Assembly (NCBI GenBank): GCA_031308135.1
Contig: JAHLJT010008446.1
Location: 162,375,532 to 162,439,531, forward strand
Direction: 5' to 3'
Origin: Acheta domesticus
Lineage: Eukaryota > Arthropoda > Insecta > Orthoptera > Gryllidae
DNA length: 64,000 nt
Positions 34,336 through 45,949 of the stretch are shown in pieces. The stretch's first letter is position 1. Every line of letters starts with the position of its first letter. The notes below the pieces were generated by a model, which did not search any database, was not told the origin of the DNA, and saw only the letters and a list, made by a program, of their open reading frames with translations. Position numbers and translations under genes: made by a program.

Positions 34336-35690
34336 TGATAATTGAATATATACAAAGAATTTGACATCCTGGAAAATTATGTACAATTGAACAAGTAAAT
34401 TCAGATAAAAAAAGAAAATTAATTGCAACCAAATAACATAGCACATTAAATATTACTGACTCCCATTCAAAAAATGTAGTGAAATACTTACTAATTCCAC
34501 TTAGGAACTGAGTTCCATTCAAAGAAAACATCTAAATAAAATATTGCAAGTCCAGAAGGCCATAATTGCATATTTGAAACGTGTATTAATGTAATATATG
34601 TTCCACTCACAAGTTAACTCTTTAAAACATATACACTAAATTCACTAAGCAACCGTATTTCATCTAAACAGAAAAACTGAAGCACTGACAGAAACAGCTG
34701 ACAATACGAGTAATGTTGAAAGAAATTAATTGTAAATTAAATTAACTTGTACTCTTAATTAGATTTTTGCTTGTTGCTTTGAGGCATGACCTTTTATTTT
34801 GGGGCACATCTACAATGTTGCAGTACATGCAGTACTGATACAGTGCTTAATATGTACATATTTGTCACAAGTATATCACAATCACAGTTAACCTTATTGC
34901 TTATTCACTTATTTCACTTTGCAACTGTTCTTGAATCAGACAGAATAAAGTTCTGTCAGGAACAACTGACTGAAAAAGGAGAGATTTTTTTTAATTAAAT
35001 AAAACGGTCTTAAATTCCTAATCTAATAATTTCCAGCACTCACATTCTACAAATCACAGTTGGACATGTACTCTTGATTTGATTGTGGGTGGCTGCTACA
35101 AGGTTTCAGGTCTTTAAGGATAAGTTTCTGCAATATCAACAATTCTGCATAACTTTCTTCCATTGAAGTTTTCCACCTTTCTGTTGTGAGATGGTAAAAT
35201 ATTTTTGTAATTCCTTTTCTTTTCATTTGTTATGAAAAAAAATAGCCAGGTGTGTATGATGTCTCTGTAATATAGTAAGAAAAAGTAACTATGACAATAA
35301 ATATGTTATCATGGTCTAATTCTAATGACATACAATAAGAACTCAATAATATTTTGACATTAATAGCTTACCCCTCACAATTTTCGCCGCTTTCGCTATG
35401 ACGCTGCTCCCAGGAAGTTTAATTTCTTTACCAGAATTTTTTCCCCTATTGCACTTTCAGAAGGTTTTTACCTATTCGTTAAAACCAACATTTTCTGCTT
35501 AATACGAGAGTTGTTTCTCGTATTACAAGAAACTGATGATAAATGCCACGCACAATATACAATATAAGTTCCCCTCAGAAACAAATCGCACATTGGAAAT
35601 GCAATGTAATAGCTTATAAATACGAAATGCGAAATCAAGCTCGCTCGCGTAGGTTCTCAAAGCCGTGTTTTTGCCGCTAGAAGGGGAGTT
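34336..35690. other. AT-rich intergenic, no gene recognised
   Basis: Only short ORFs without motifs. A somewhat GC-richer patch lies at 35375-35420. No repeats or RNA genes seen. Confidence 0.5.
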
Positions 35691-35693
35691 TAT

Positions 35694-35800
35694 TTATTTA
35701 TTTATTTATTTACGTCAAAAACAGTTAAAAACTGCGTATGACGAGCTATGGGGAGAAGTGAATTTTGTGCACGTTTTCATAATTCTGTGGTCTCTATCCT
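35694..35800 (-). mobile_element. CR1-like LINE 3' end, strongly truncated
   Basis: Starts with (TTTA)n on the plus strand and then GTCAAAAACAGTTAAAAACT and GTATGACG, the same 3' UTR as at 24358-24440. Only about 100 bp survive. Confidence 0.7.
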
Positions 35801-36166
35801 AAACCATATTCTAGTCGAATTTTGAATACAGAAAAGAGAGTTTTTTTTCGAGTTTTGTTGACAAAATATTCGCTCCTATATAATAAAATAGTGGCAGAAA
35901 GTGAAATTGTACGCACGTATGCCAGTCGCCAGCCAAGGAAAATTCCCTGACTGCAATACTTCCATAACGTGGGGTATTTAAGTTGGGGTTGGCACCTGAT
36001 TCCTCCAACTTATATTGTAATCAAAAGTCCCTAAGCCAATGTAGTAAGTATGGCGGGTGATTTCCGAGAGGTTGGTATTTTTTTATATTTCGGGTCATAT
36101 CTTACGTGAAATAAATCTTAGTTACTTTCAGTTCTTCGTAATTAACGAGTCTTTTAAATTTTATAA

Positions 36167-36506
36167 TTGTCGAAGACGTCACGAAAAGTTGGTCGCCCGA
36201 TTACCCTTGACCATGACAAAATTGATCAAGTAGTTATTGAAAACAAAGAGCACTTGGTTATAAATAATAAATTAGTATCAAAACGCCAAGAAATTTGGGA
36301 AACAGTGAGGAATAAAGTAGGTAAATCCGCATCATCATTATATGCATATGTTGCAAACATAAAAGGCGTGAAACGAAAAATCATGGATGTCCATGATGAC
36401 TACGAAAGACCCAACCCGACAATAATGGATGTCTCTGGTGACTCAGATAATAACATATCATTTTCCGAGAAAGAGGTCATTATTTATTTAAGCAAGAAAG
36501 AACTTG
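36167..36506 (+). CDS. Unidentified exon, 5' part, interrupted by a LINE
   Basis: An open frame of about 110 codons beginning SKTSRKVGRPITLDHDKIDQ, then KRQEIWETVRNKVGKSASSL and an acidic tail ending in YLSKKEL. It has no stop until the LINE at 36507 and continues in frame after the LINE at 42269. The start codon is uncertain: a TTG stands where an ATG would fit and an in-frame TAA precedes it. The GRP motif, IW and SASSLYAYV suggest a DNA-binding N-terminus of a transposase-derived or host protein, but I do not recognise the family. Confidence 0.5.
36494..36506. repeat. 13-bp target-site duplication, left copy
   Basis: AAGAAAGAACTTG, identical to 42256-42268. It flanks the I/R1-like LINE. 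Confidence 0.9.
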
Positions 36507-36739
36507 TTTGTTTGTTTATTTAACGTCGCATCGACTACTGGGTCATTAGCGACTCAGAAAAAATACATTATAACAGTAATTCATACATGATTAATTGAGG
36601 TTTACAAATTCAGTACAATATACAGTAATTCACAATAATTGTTTACAGGATTGCAAAAAACGAAAGAGTAGTAACAATAATACTTAGTGAGACATGCAAA
36701 CAAAAAAACAAAAAACCATGATCAAAACAAAGTTCAAAT

Positions 36740-39700
36740 TTGGCTGAAAATTCCACTCTCCTTAGAGAATTGTAAAATTCTTTCTTGATACTTCTCAGAT
36801 TCAAGTATACATTCCAAACTTGTGTCGTGAAGATATCTCTGCCTGATATGTTGGAAAGTAGGGCAATGATTGACTATGTGAGACAGGCACCAAGCCGTAT
36901 TGCACAGGTCACATGATGGAGGATTGGATCCGTCAATCAGATATAGATGGCTTAGCTTACAGTGACCTGTTCGTGTTCTCGTTATGGCCACTTGTTCCTT
37001 TCTGTTGAGCTTTTATTATGTTTCAGTCTTTGAAAATTGGTTATGTTTTTATGAAGGTCGCTTCTTTTAAGCGTAGTTCATATGGAGAACCATTTTTCTT
37101 CTAATATTTTTCCAATACGTTTCACTAGATCTTGGAGTGTATTCGAAATTGCCAGTACAGTGTTTGGGATATCAGTTGTACTTCCACTAACTACTCGGTC
37201 AGTTTCCGTCTGCATCTCTGTATCTTGATTCATATTCCAGACCAATATTACTTCTTTACCTAATGTGGTAATGCCATGATACAGTTCTTGAATTGTAATA
37301 ATCATTTCACTAGAAGTTTCGTTATTGTTGATGCTTTTTATTGCAGTGCGGGAATTTGAGTAGAAAATGAACTTTGAGTGGTTACTATTTTTAATAAGTT
37401 TCATGGCGGTCAAGATGGCGCATAATTTGGCAGTACGATGGCTGGCAAAGTAGTTAAGTTGGTGTTTCACCGATACATCTTTCGTTACCACTGTTGCTTC
37501 TGTTCCATGTGTAGTTTTAATTGCTTTGTCATAAACAGGATAAAACATGTCGTAATTGTTGGTCGGTGCCGAGTTTATCTCAGATGTTCCATTTCCTTGA
37601 TGAGCGCCAGATGATAAGTCTACTGAGATATCCGAGATTATCCAAGGAGGGATTTTGTAATTTCTCTTCTTTTCTACTTTTCTGTGATCGAAATTAAGTT
37701 CTCTAAGTACTCTTGTAGTGTTTTCATACAAAGGTATAAAATGCGAATGCTCTATGTACTCTTGTTGTTTAGGATATATGTCCTGTACTATGATTGGATT
37801 GATGGACGTGGCTGCTTTTAAAGCATATTTGATTATTAGTTCCTCTCTGCGATGAGATAATGTGGGTTCATTTGATTCAATCAGTATGCTTCCGATGGGA
37901 CTGGTATGGAAACATCCGGTGCCTATTCGGAGACCTTGATTATGGACTGTATCCAGTTTTTTTAGGTCACTTTTACCAGCAGATCTGTATATTATTGATC
38001 CGTAGTCTATTTTGGATCTCACAAGTGCTTTGTATGTTAATAATAGGAATTGTCTATCAGCTCCCCAGTTGTTGTGTGCCAGGCATTTAAGTATGTTGAT
38101 TCTCCTTTTACATTCGTTAATAGTGTTCAATATGTGCAACTTCCAGGTCAGTTTAGTGTCGAAGTGCATTCCTAATATTTTGGTACTGGTGACAAAGCTC
38201 AGGATCTGATTACCAATTTTAAGCGTAGGTAAGTTGTTAATTTTCTTCTTTGAAAATATAATACACTCCGTTTTCTGAGGTGCAAATTTAAACCCTGATT
38301 TGAGTGACCATTCATAAATACTATTTAATGCGATTTGCATAATTTCTTGACTTGAGTTAATATTTCTTCCTTTACAAAGCATAGTAATATCATCGGCGTA
38401 TTTCCTAATGATAGTGGGTGGTTTGATTTTTTCGTCCGCGTCATTTATTGCTAGTAGGAAAAGTGTAACACTTATGATGGATCCTTGAGGTACACCGTTC
38501 TCTATTCTTTTCTTCATAGATAATGTTCCATTTGCTCTCACTTGCATGACTCGATCTTCCGTGAAATATTTGATAAACTGAAACATGTTGTCTCGAACTC
38601 CAATTTCGCTCAACTTCTGTAGGACTCGATGCATCCATACCATATCGTATGCCTTTTTGATGTCCAAGTTGACTGCTAACACATGTTGTTTGTTGGCAAA
38701 AGCTTCTTGAATATAGGTATCTATGCTTACCAGGTGGGAGGTCGTTGAGTGTCCTGGTCGAAATCCAAACTGATTGCTAGATATTATATTCTTGTAATCG
38801 AGATACCATCTGAGCCGACGATTAACAATTTTTTCCAAAATCTTGCACATATTGCAAGTCAATGATATGGGCCTGTAATTACCACTTAGTGTTGGGTCTT
38901 TTCCGGGCTTAGGAATGGGGATCACAATAGCCGCTTTCCACACTTTTGGGAATGTCTTTTCTATCCAAATAGAGTAGTATATCTTTCCCTTCCTGTGGTA
39001 GATTTTTAAGCAGGATATTTGGAATGTTGTCTGGTCCGGGAGAAGAATTTTTGGAGGCGTCTAGTGTTGTGACAAGTTCTTTCATTGAAATAGGTAAGTT
39101 AAGGTGCTCTTGCATGTGAGACGCTTCTGTGTTCACCATCAGCTGTTCTCTTTCTTGCTCACTTTTGTAAGTTTGGAAGGCTTGAGAGTAATTTTGAGAG
39201 CTAGAGTTGCTGGCAAATTTGTTGGCGAGCTCATTTGCGATATCAGCGGGTTCATTAATAACTTGGGCATTTTCGGACAGCAGTAAATGTATTTGATTAA
39301 ATCTTTGTTACCTTGTATGGAGCTAATTTTTTTCCAAGAATCTTTAATGTTATTATTCACATTGATAGAGGATACATAACTTATCCAGGAGTTGGCTTTA
39401 CTTTCTTTAATTATTCTTCTTGTAAGAGCTCTTAGTTTTTTATATTCGATTTTATTTTCATTTGTTGGGTGTTTCTTGTACCGGTTGAACGCATGTTTGG
39501 ACTGTTTAAGAGCATTTTTACATTTTTCGTTCCACCATGGTACCACGTTTCTTCTTTTTGTGGGTTTGATAATTTCTAGTGAGTCATTAGCTGCTGTTGT
39601 TATGACATCAGTAAACGATTTGATTATTACGTCAATGTCGTGTTCTTGAAACATATCCATTTGAGATGTTTTCATTCTAATTTGTTCCTGATAGTTAAGC

Positions 39701-40096
39701 CAGTTGGCTTTGGAGTAGTTCCACTTAATATTCTCTTGCAGCGGATTCGAGATACATGAAGAATCGCTGATAATCGTGAAAATGGGAAAGTGGTCACTGT
39801 CGTGAGGCTCATCCAGTGCATACCAATTGCATTTAGAGGCGAGGCTGCTGGAGCTGAGTGTGAGGTCAATTGCACTAAGCTGTCCATTATTAATATTGAA
39901 GTGTGTAGGTTGTCCGTTATTTAGTACTACCAAATCAGATTCTTCAATAATTTCTTCCATATTGATGCCTCTTGAGTCGGTTTTATACGATCCCCATAGG
40001 GTACTATGGCAATTAACATCACCTAATAGAATAAAGGGCTTAGGTAATTGTTTTATGATATCCTTCACTTCATTCTTTTCAAATTGATAGCTGTTG

Positions 40097-40163
<67 letters not shown>

Positions 40164-40233
40164 CATATACATATGGAAAAGGGAACTTGTATTTGTATTG
40201 CTATTGCCTCAATATCGGATCTGATATAAAAGT

Positions 40234-40292
<59 letters not shown>

Positions 40293-40591
40293 CATATACA
40301 TATGGAAAAGGGAACTTGTATTTGTATTGCTATTGCCTCAATATCGGATCTGATATAAAAGTGGTTTGCTTTTATATAATTTTTAACAAAAATGGCAACA
40401 CCTCCACTTGCAATAGAAGAAGTTGATCTATTTCTATTGTAGCACTTGAATCCTTTTAATTTACCAGATTTATTTCCTTTGAAGTTGGTTTCCTGAACAC
40501 ATACTATTTCAGGTTTGTATTTCTCACACAAAATCTGTATTCTTTCATATCGAGGGTGAAAACCATTAGTATTCCACTGTAGAATATTCAT
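36740..40591 (-). pseudogene. LINE ORF2: APE endonuclease, RT, RNase H remnant, CCHC
   Basis: ATG at 40591, 25 bp after the ORF1 stop. [14 protein letters not shown] and [10 protein letters not shown] open the APE endonuclease; FILLGDVNCHSTLWGS and EPHDSDHFPIF complete it (39800-40068). Frameshifts occur in the (TA)n tract (near 40090), near 39290 and near 38945. RT (38943-about 38100): NYRPISLT, FGFRPGHSTTSHL, NLDIKKAYDMVW (A), NGVPQGSIIS (B), RKYADDITML (C). An RNase H-like region at 37150-37560 keeps the fold pattern, but catalytic Glu and Asp appear as Lys (AKLCAI) and Asn (YSNSRTA). CDLCNTAWCLSHIVNHC near 36870 is the terminal knuckle. Confidence 0.9.
40099..40364. repeat. (TA)n expansion plus ~130-bp tandem duplication in the endonuclease ORF
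   Basis: (TA)n at 40099-40159 and 40236-40288, each followed by an identical 76-base unit starting GTTGCATATACATATGG (40160-40235 and 40289-40364). On the coding strand the unit encodes the endonuclease stretch ending ICICN, and the TA runs translate as Ile-Tyr repeats. The original motif CNIYIPNS indicates the repeat grew out of ATATAT codons for IYI. Confidence 0.95.
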
Positions 40592-40615
40592 CAAATATAT
40601 TTCTATTTATTAAAT

Positions 40616-42078
40616 TTAAACAGAAGTAGAAGTATCACTTCCTGAGTCTTCATTAAGTGGGTTACTGATTTTTAGTTTGTTTATAATTCTGGTGAACCTG
40701 TTTTTAATGGATCTTTCTGTTAGGAGAGGATATGTATTAGTCATCATCTGGATAATAGACTGACTGTCACAGGGATAGTCTTTAGCTATGATAATAGGGT
40801 TTTTAGCTCCAAAGGAGTTTTCAAGGAAATTTTTAAATTGTATGTAATTGAGTGGAAATTTTTCAGGTTTTTCATCAATGATCTTCTGGATAGGCTTAAT
40901 TAGTTCATCAATAGATTTGATTTGAATGTCTTCTTGTGTTACTGTGTTTTCACTTTTATCATTTTTAGTTTTTTTCTTTTCTTGATTGGTTGTTTTGGGA
41001 TGTCATTATTAGTAGTTTTGGATGTGCAATTATCAGTATCAGGTTGAGAGGAAGATTCACTTGTTAAAGATCTTTTATTCACAATTGGTAAGTTACTGCT
41101 ATTAACCATACTTTGCTCATCTATCTGGTTCAAGTTGTGTTGTGGCACTTCTTGTGTTATCATTTCCTCCTGTTCTTGACATTGTTTTGAATTGTCATTA
41201 TTAGTAGTTTTGGGTGTGCAGTTATCATCATTAGCTTGAGAGGGAGATTCAGATGTTAAAGTTCCTTTATTGATAATTGGTAGGTTCTTGTTATTAACCA
41301 TACTATGTTCTTCTTTTTGGTTCAGTGTGTTTTGTGACAGTTCTTGTGTTATCACTGACTCCTGTTCATGACTTTCTTTTAATTCTTGGTTAGCATAGTG
41401 TGCATTTAAAGTGGAGATCTTGGTAGGGCACTGGTTGGCAAGATGACCAGCTTGTTTACAATTGAAGCATGCCATGGTGTCACTTGTAAAGTAAATTCTA
41501 TATGTTGTATTGTCATAAAATATGGTCATTGAATCTGGTACCTTGTTAATGTCCTCTGGATCAATAAAAATCCGCCTCCTAAAACTCATACTGTGTGAGA
41601 AACCAGGTTCTGTAACTCCTGCTTTGATGAAAGATATGTTAGAGTGATTTTGTATGTTTCTCTTGATTAGCTCTCTTTCAATTACATCGTGAGGTATGAT
41701 ATGACAGACATTTGAGATGATAATTCTCTTTTGTTTACTTAGTAGGGGTCTGACTGTTAAGATATGGTTTTGGATATTAATATTACTATGATTATCAGTT
41801 ATATAGTCAGCAATTTCCTTACACCTTAAGAAAACACATACTCTGTTCTTATAAATCCTTGATATAAACCTGATATTCGTAGAGTCAACAATTGTGGCTA
41901 GCTTATTTAAATAGTCTTTTATAGTAAGTCTTTCTTTTGATTCTATTACTATAGCTTGATCCTTGTTGGGGAATACATCTCTTGTAGCTACACTAGCATA
42001 TGACTTCTTACCTTCTTGGTTATTCGTCATGTTGGTAGATTCTTTGGTTATGTTGCTGTTGTAGTCACCATTTGGCAT
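40616..42078 (-). pseudogene. LINE ORF1 (gag-like, single CCHC), one frameshift
   Basis: First ATG at 42078 (MPNGDYNSN). KKSYASVATRDVFP resembles the N-terminal motif of I/R1-type ORF1 proteins. An RNA-binding region follows, then ACFNCKQAGHLANQC, a CX2CX4HX4C zinc knuckle near 41470. Two diverged internal repeats with Gln/Glu-rich text lie at 40990-41400. The frame stops at 40939, but the neighbouring frame continues (NTVTQEDIQIKSIDEL to DTSTSV, stop 40616-40618), so a single indel in the A-rich run near 40965 broke it. It would coat LINE RNA in the RNP. Confidence 0.85.
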
Positions 42079-42255
42079 AATAAGCCCAGCCAGCTGCACA
42101 CGCAGGCGGCTTGACTGTATTCTTGTAGTTAGTACAGTAGATTTTCCGTATAAATAGATACCTTGACACTTTACACTTCAAAACTCGTATCACAGACTTC
42201 GGTGCGGACACGCAGCGAGAACGATGTTGTCCCTACGGAATCCACGAGTCTAATG

Positions 42256-42268
42256 AAGAAAGAACTTG
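42256..42268. repeat. 13-bp target-site duplication, right copy
   Basis: AAGAAAGAACTTG, identical to 36494-36506. Confidence 0.9.
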
Positions 42269-42299
42269 ATGATCTGATGGTAGAGAAAACTGTGAAAAG
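42269..42299 (+). CDS. Unidentified exon, 3' part with splice donor
   Basis: Continues the frame of 36167-36506 after removal of the LINE and one target copy: KKEL then DDLMVEKTVK. It ends AAAAG/GTATGT, a good 5' splice site with the intron from 42300. Frame continuity on both sides and the donor support a real exon of a gene or of a spliced transposon. No further exon found downstream in the window. Confidence 0.5.
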
Positions 42300-42409
42300 G
42301 TATGTATGTAATCATTGAATACATTCTAAAGTACTTCAAAATCATTCGTTAATGTGCTTAAGTTAGCAAAATTGACATTAAATTGACCTGGTGAATATGA
42401 TTACTATGT
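42300..42409 (+). other. Presumed intron start, nothing else seen
   Basis: Short AT-rich stretch between the donor at 42300 and the CR1-like LINE. Confidence 0.35.
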
Positions 42410-42429
42410 CGTGTGTTATACTTATAGAT

Positions 42430-44950
42430 ATCGGCGTTTTCTGAAAATATATTCCCGCCCTTAAGTAGGTCATTTTTGACAAAAACTACTCATTCGTAAA
42501 TCAGGAGACAATGTAATGTCTCCTAGATTAATAAAGAGAGACTTACAAGAATCACGTGGGTTGGATTTGCTTATTAGTCGTACAATTCTTTTTTGTAATC
42601 TGAAAGTCTGGGAGTTACAAGATGTTTCCCCAGAATATTATGCCATATCTCAGGCGGAAATCAATATTGGCAAAATACGGAATTTGAAAGAATTCTGAAC
42701 GCGTAGCATAATGAACTTAATTTAGTGTTCAATTCATTTAAGTGGGCATTCCATTTGATGTTTCACTGAATTGATAGACCTAAAAATTTTAATACTTTAA
42801 CATCAGTCAATGGCACACCGTTCATTTTCAATGGAGTAGAGAATTTTTTATTTGATATGGAAAACTGCATTGAAACAGTTTTATTTTCATTTACTTTTAA
42901 TTTGTTATTACGGAACCAATTTGAAACGTCTGATATTGTATTATTTACGGTTTCTTTGTTGCAAAGAATATTTGTATCATCCGCAAAGAGAACTGTTCTT
43001 CCGTTTCGAATCGCTAAGGACATGTCATTTACGTATAATAGGAAGAGAATAGGGCCTAAAAATCGATCCTTGCAGGACTCCACGTGCAATTGGCAAAGAA
43101 CCGGAAAGGTGTGTACATAAAGTTCCATCATTCCAGTAAGGTATTTCCACTCTCTGAGATCGTTGTTTAAGGTACGAACATAGCCAATCTAGAGCAATAC
43201 CACGGATTCCATGCGAAGATAATTTTAAAAGTAAAATGTTATAATCAATGACGTCAAAAGCTTTTGAAAGATCTAAAAATATTCCAATAGGTGCTTCGTT
43301 TTGATCCAATGATGAGGCAGAAAAGAAAAAATGGCTGTTTCCGTAGATTTTGATTTCCGGAATCCATGTTGGCAATTTGAAAACGCGTCGTGTTTATTGA
43401 GAAAGGTTTCCATTCGCACATAAAAAAGTCTCTCTAATATTTTTGAAAAAACTGACAAAAGAGAAATTGGCCGATAATTTTGAATTTCATTTTTGTTGCC
43501 TTTTTTGAAAAGCGGCTTAATCTTAGCTGTTTTAAAAATATCTGGATACATAAGGATGCATTAAATATGTGAGTTAACGGGTGTATAATGGCTGGCGCGC
43601 ACGTCTTTAACAAACAATCCGGAAATCCATCTAAACCGGCCGAATATTTATTTTTAATTTTCCGATTATTTTGAGAATTTCATAGGAAAAGGTTTCGGAA
43701 ACGAACATTGTGTTTAAGATTTTTTGGGAAACGTCAGATGTTGAATTTTGTGGCTGAAAACCCTTAGTGAGGTCGACAGCAATTCTCGAAAAGTATTGGT
43801 TAAAGAGACTAGCCACTGTTGCCGGATCGTTCACATCTCTATCGTTATCTTTTAAAACAACATTCTCTACAAGGTTTCTAGGTGATTTGGTCGCATTTTT
43901 TACTATATCCCTCATTGATTTTGTTTTGTTACTTGAGTTCAAATTATCCTGATTGTGTTTCATGATTTTAGCCTGCCTTATGACTTTTCTTAACAATGAT
44001 TTGTATTTTTTATAGTACAGGAGGAAATCTTGAGATACGTTATTTTGCTTAGAAATGAAAGAAAGAACTCGTCTGTTTTTACATGATGTTCTAATCCCTT
44101 GTGTTATCCACGAATTGCTTTGCCGTGAAATATTTAATTTTCTTTTTCGAAGAGGAAAGCAAGTGTTAAAATGAAATGAAAGCATTGAAAAAATGAATAA
44201 TATTTATCGTTTGTATCAATAGTATTATAAACTGCGTCCCATGACTCCTGCAGCAAGTAATCAATGAATAATTTTATTTTACTTTTAGAAAACACTCTTC
44301 TCATACATGTATTATTTATTGTCATTGTTCGCATTTCGTATAATGGTAAGAATTAGTGCATCGTGGTCACTGTATCCTAAATCTTTTGTTTCAATTTCAT
44401 GTCGAGTAGTGGTTTTGTTAATTATAATTTGATCGATTGCCTTCTTTGAATTTACTGTGATCCGTGTAGGTACTTTTATTGCAATATCTAAACTGAAGGA
44501 ATTAATTAAATTAAGAAACAGCTCTTTCTCGCAAGAATCGACCAGAAAATCAATGTTAAAATCTCCGCATACAACAATGGATTAAAAAGAGAGATTTATG
44601 ATTTTGATTAATGTTATCTCTAGTTTCTCTAAGAACAAAATATAATCTGTAGCTCTCTTTGTTGGAGGCCTGTAGATGCAAAGCAATATCATTTTTAGCA
44701 CAGGAAGATGTACAACAGAAATTTCAAGAACATTTTCAACGGAATACTCATTGAATTCCGTCAAGGAAAATTGAATCAATATTATTTTTAACGTAAATAC
44801 AAGAACCTTTATATGCAGAACTTTTTCTACAATAATAGCCTGCGAGGTAAAGTTATGGAATTTGGAAAATGCTAAGTTCATTAGGAGATAACCAATGTTC
44901 TGTAAAGCAAAGAACATCCATATGATCTAAATCGCTCTGTAGAGCTGCCT
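42430..44950 (-). pseudogene. CR1-like ORF2 (APE endonuclease and reverse transcriptase), broken
   Basis: Pieces on the minus strand in order: CIYRPPTKRATDYILFLEKL (endonuclease, 44582-44917), a further stretch with GDFN and SDHDA near 44350-44580, ITQGIRTSCKNRRVLSFISK (linker, 43631-44185), IKPLFKKGNKNEIQNYRPIS (fingers, 43440-43551), GIFLDLSKAFDVIDYN (motif A, near 43260) and LFADDTNILCNK (motif C, FADD, near 42965). Frames change near 44330, 43630, 43330 and 43080, and at motif B. The protein would nick DNA and prime reverse transcription; this copy cannot. Confidence 0.88.
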
Positions 44951-45201
44951 CGATAAACTCAGTTTTATTTGAAAGGGATGAACATTATGGTGCAATATCT
45001 TTATTTTTTGCAAGTACCGACTCGAAGGTTTTTCTGCTGCATCTGACTATAGTTGCTATATATTTACTCCATTTTTACCTCGAGTGCGTGGTTGAAGGTT
45101 GTAATGTGTCCCAGCAGTCACAGGTTGTGAGGAAATAGAGGCGTCATTGGTAGTGGGAATGGAAGAAACGGGAGTAGGTTCACAGGAGGGAGTAAGAGGG
45201 T

Positions 45202-45940
45202 TCAGAATAAGGGTGGGGGTGGAGAACGTAAGGAAAGTGAAACGGAAGGACTTTTGGCAGGAGGCTGCGTAGGACTGGAGTTGATGATGTATTGTGCAAG
45301 CTTTTCACCGACTGCATGTTTTCCAGCAAGGTTCATGTGGAGACCGTGCCGGGTGAAGTGTTTTACTGAGAGGAAATTCATTTCAAAAAGTGTTACATTT
45401 GTTTCTCTCAGTTGGAGTTTTAGTTGTTGGTTTGCGTGCTTAATCTCGCTGCATAGTGTTGGTCTGTTGTACCAGAAGGGCAGAGTCGAGACTACAATGT
45501 TAGTATTTTGAGCGGCACATTGTGTTAGCGCCTCTTCCTGCCTGTTTGCGTTGGTTTGTGCATGTATTTGTCGATGGAAGAGAAGGGTTGTGAGGATCAA
45601 GAAGGCGATGAAAATCTGTTTCATAATCTAAAACACTAAATCTGTTTTGAATTGCGGCTGAATGTGGTGTCTGTGTCTAATGTGAAGTCACGGGTGCAGA
45701 GTTGGAAAAATTCGCAGTGTTGCCTACTTGTACCCAACCGTCATTGTAGAGAACGACCTCTTCCAGCCTTCGGATATGTTTAACTAAATTACTGTTTACG
45801 TGTGTGAAGGATTTCAGAATGTCGGCTTTGAGGGTGTGGAGAGTAAAAAGGGTAGAAAGAACAGTAGCCATGTCACGAATGTGTATTAATAGAATTAGAT
45901 GAATTGTAAAATAATAATTAGATGAATTGTTAGATGAACT
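45202..45940 (-). pseudogene. CR1-like ORF1 with SGNH-esterase-like C-terminus
   Basis: The minus ORF 45202-45624 contains NIVVSTLPFWYNRPTLCSEI, then FEMNFLSVKHFTRHGLHMNL and GKHAVGEKLAQYI. The TRHGLHMNxxGK block matches the catalytic-His region of SGNH (GDSL-type) esterase domains known in CR1-group ORF1 proteins. The adjoining piece (45677-45940) holds a short helix-rich stretch (SFTHVNSNLVKHIRRLEEVV). The order ORF1 then endonuclease fits a CR1-like LINE. The MKQIFIAFLILTTLL start looks like a signal peptide but is probably a frameshift artefact. Confidence 0.65.
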
Positions 45941-45949
45941 GTAAAATAA

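Larger units (their letters stand above)
36507..42255 (-). mobile_element. I/R1-like LINE with two ORFs, apparently full length
   Basis: About 5.75 kb in reverse orientation, flanked by the 13-bp duplication AAGAAAGAACTTG. The 3' end lies at 36507-36530 with TTTG/TTTA repeats. The 5' end is near 42255, with a ~180-bp leader. ORF1 (42078-40616) is gag-like and ORF2 (40591-about 36740) has endonuclease, RT, RNase H-like and CCHC parts. Presence of RNase H places it near the I or R1/LOA group. Few frameshifts compared with other elements here, so a rather young insertion. Confidence 0.9.
42410..45945 (-). mobile_element. CR1-like LINE, most complete copy, decayed
   Basis: Reverse-oriented LINE with ORF1 C-terminus (45202-45940), APE endonuclease (about 44340-44950), linker, RT (42780-43560) and part of the C-terminal region (42410-42700). 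The 3' tail is missing: similarity to 24620-24740 stops near 42410. The family also occurs at 23525-24357, 24358-24795, 27952-28860 and 35694-35800. Confidence 0.85.

Noticed and set aside
40094..40426. Ile-Tyr repeat membrane protein
   Set aside because: Translation of a (TA)n microsatellite within a LINE ORF2.
45202..45624. Secreted host esterase gene
   Set aside because: Directly upstream of a CR1-like endonuclease/RT in the same orientation; the signal-like start is probably a frameshift effect.
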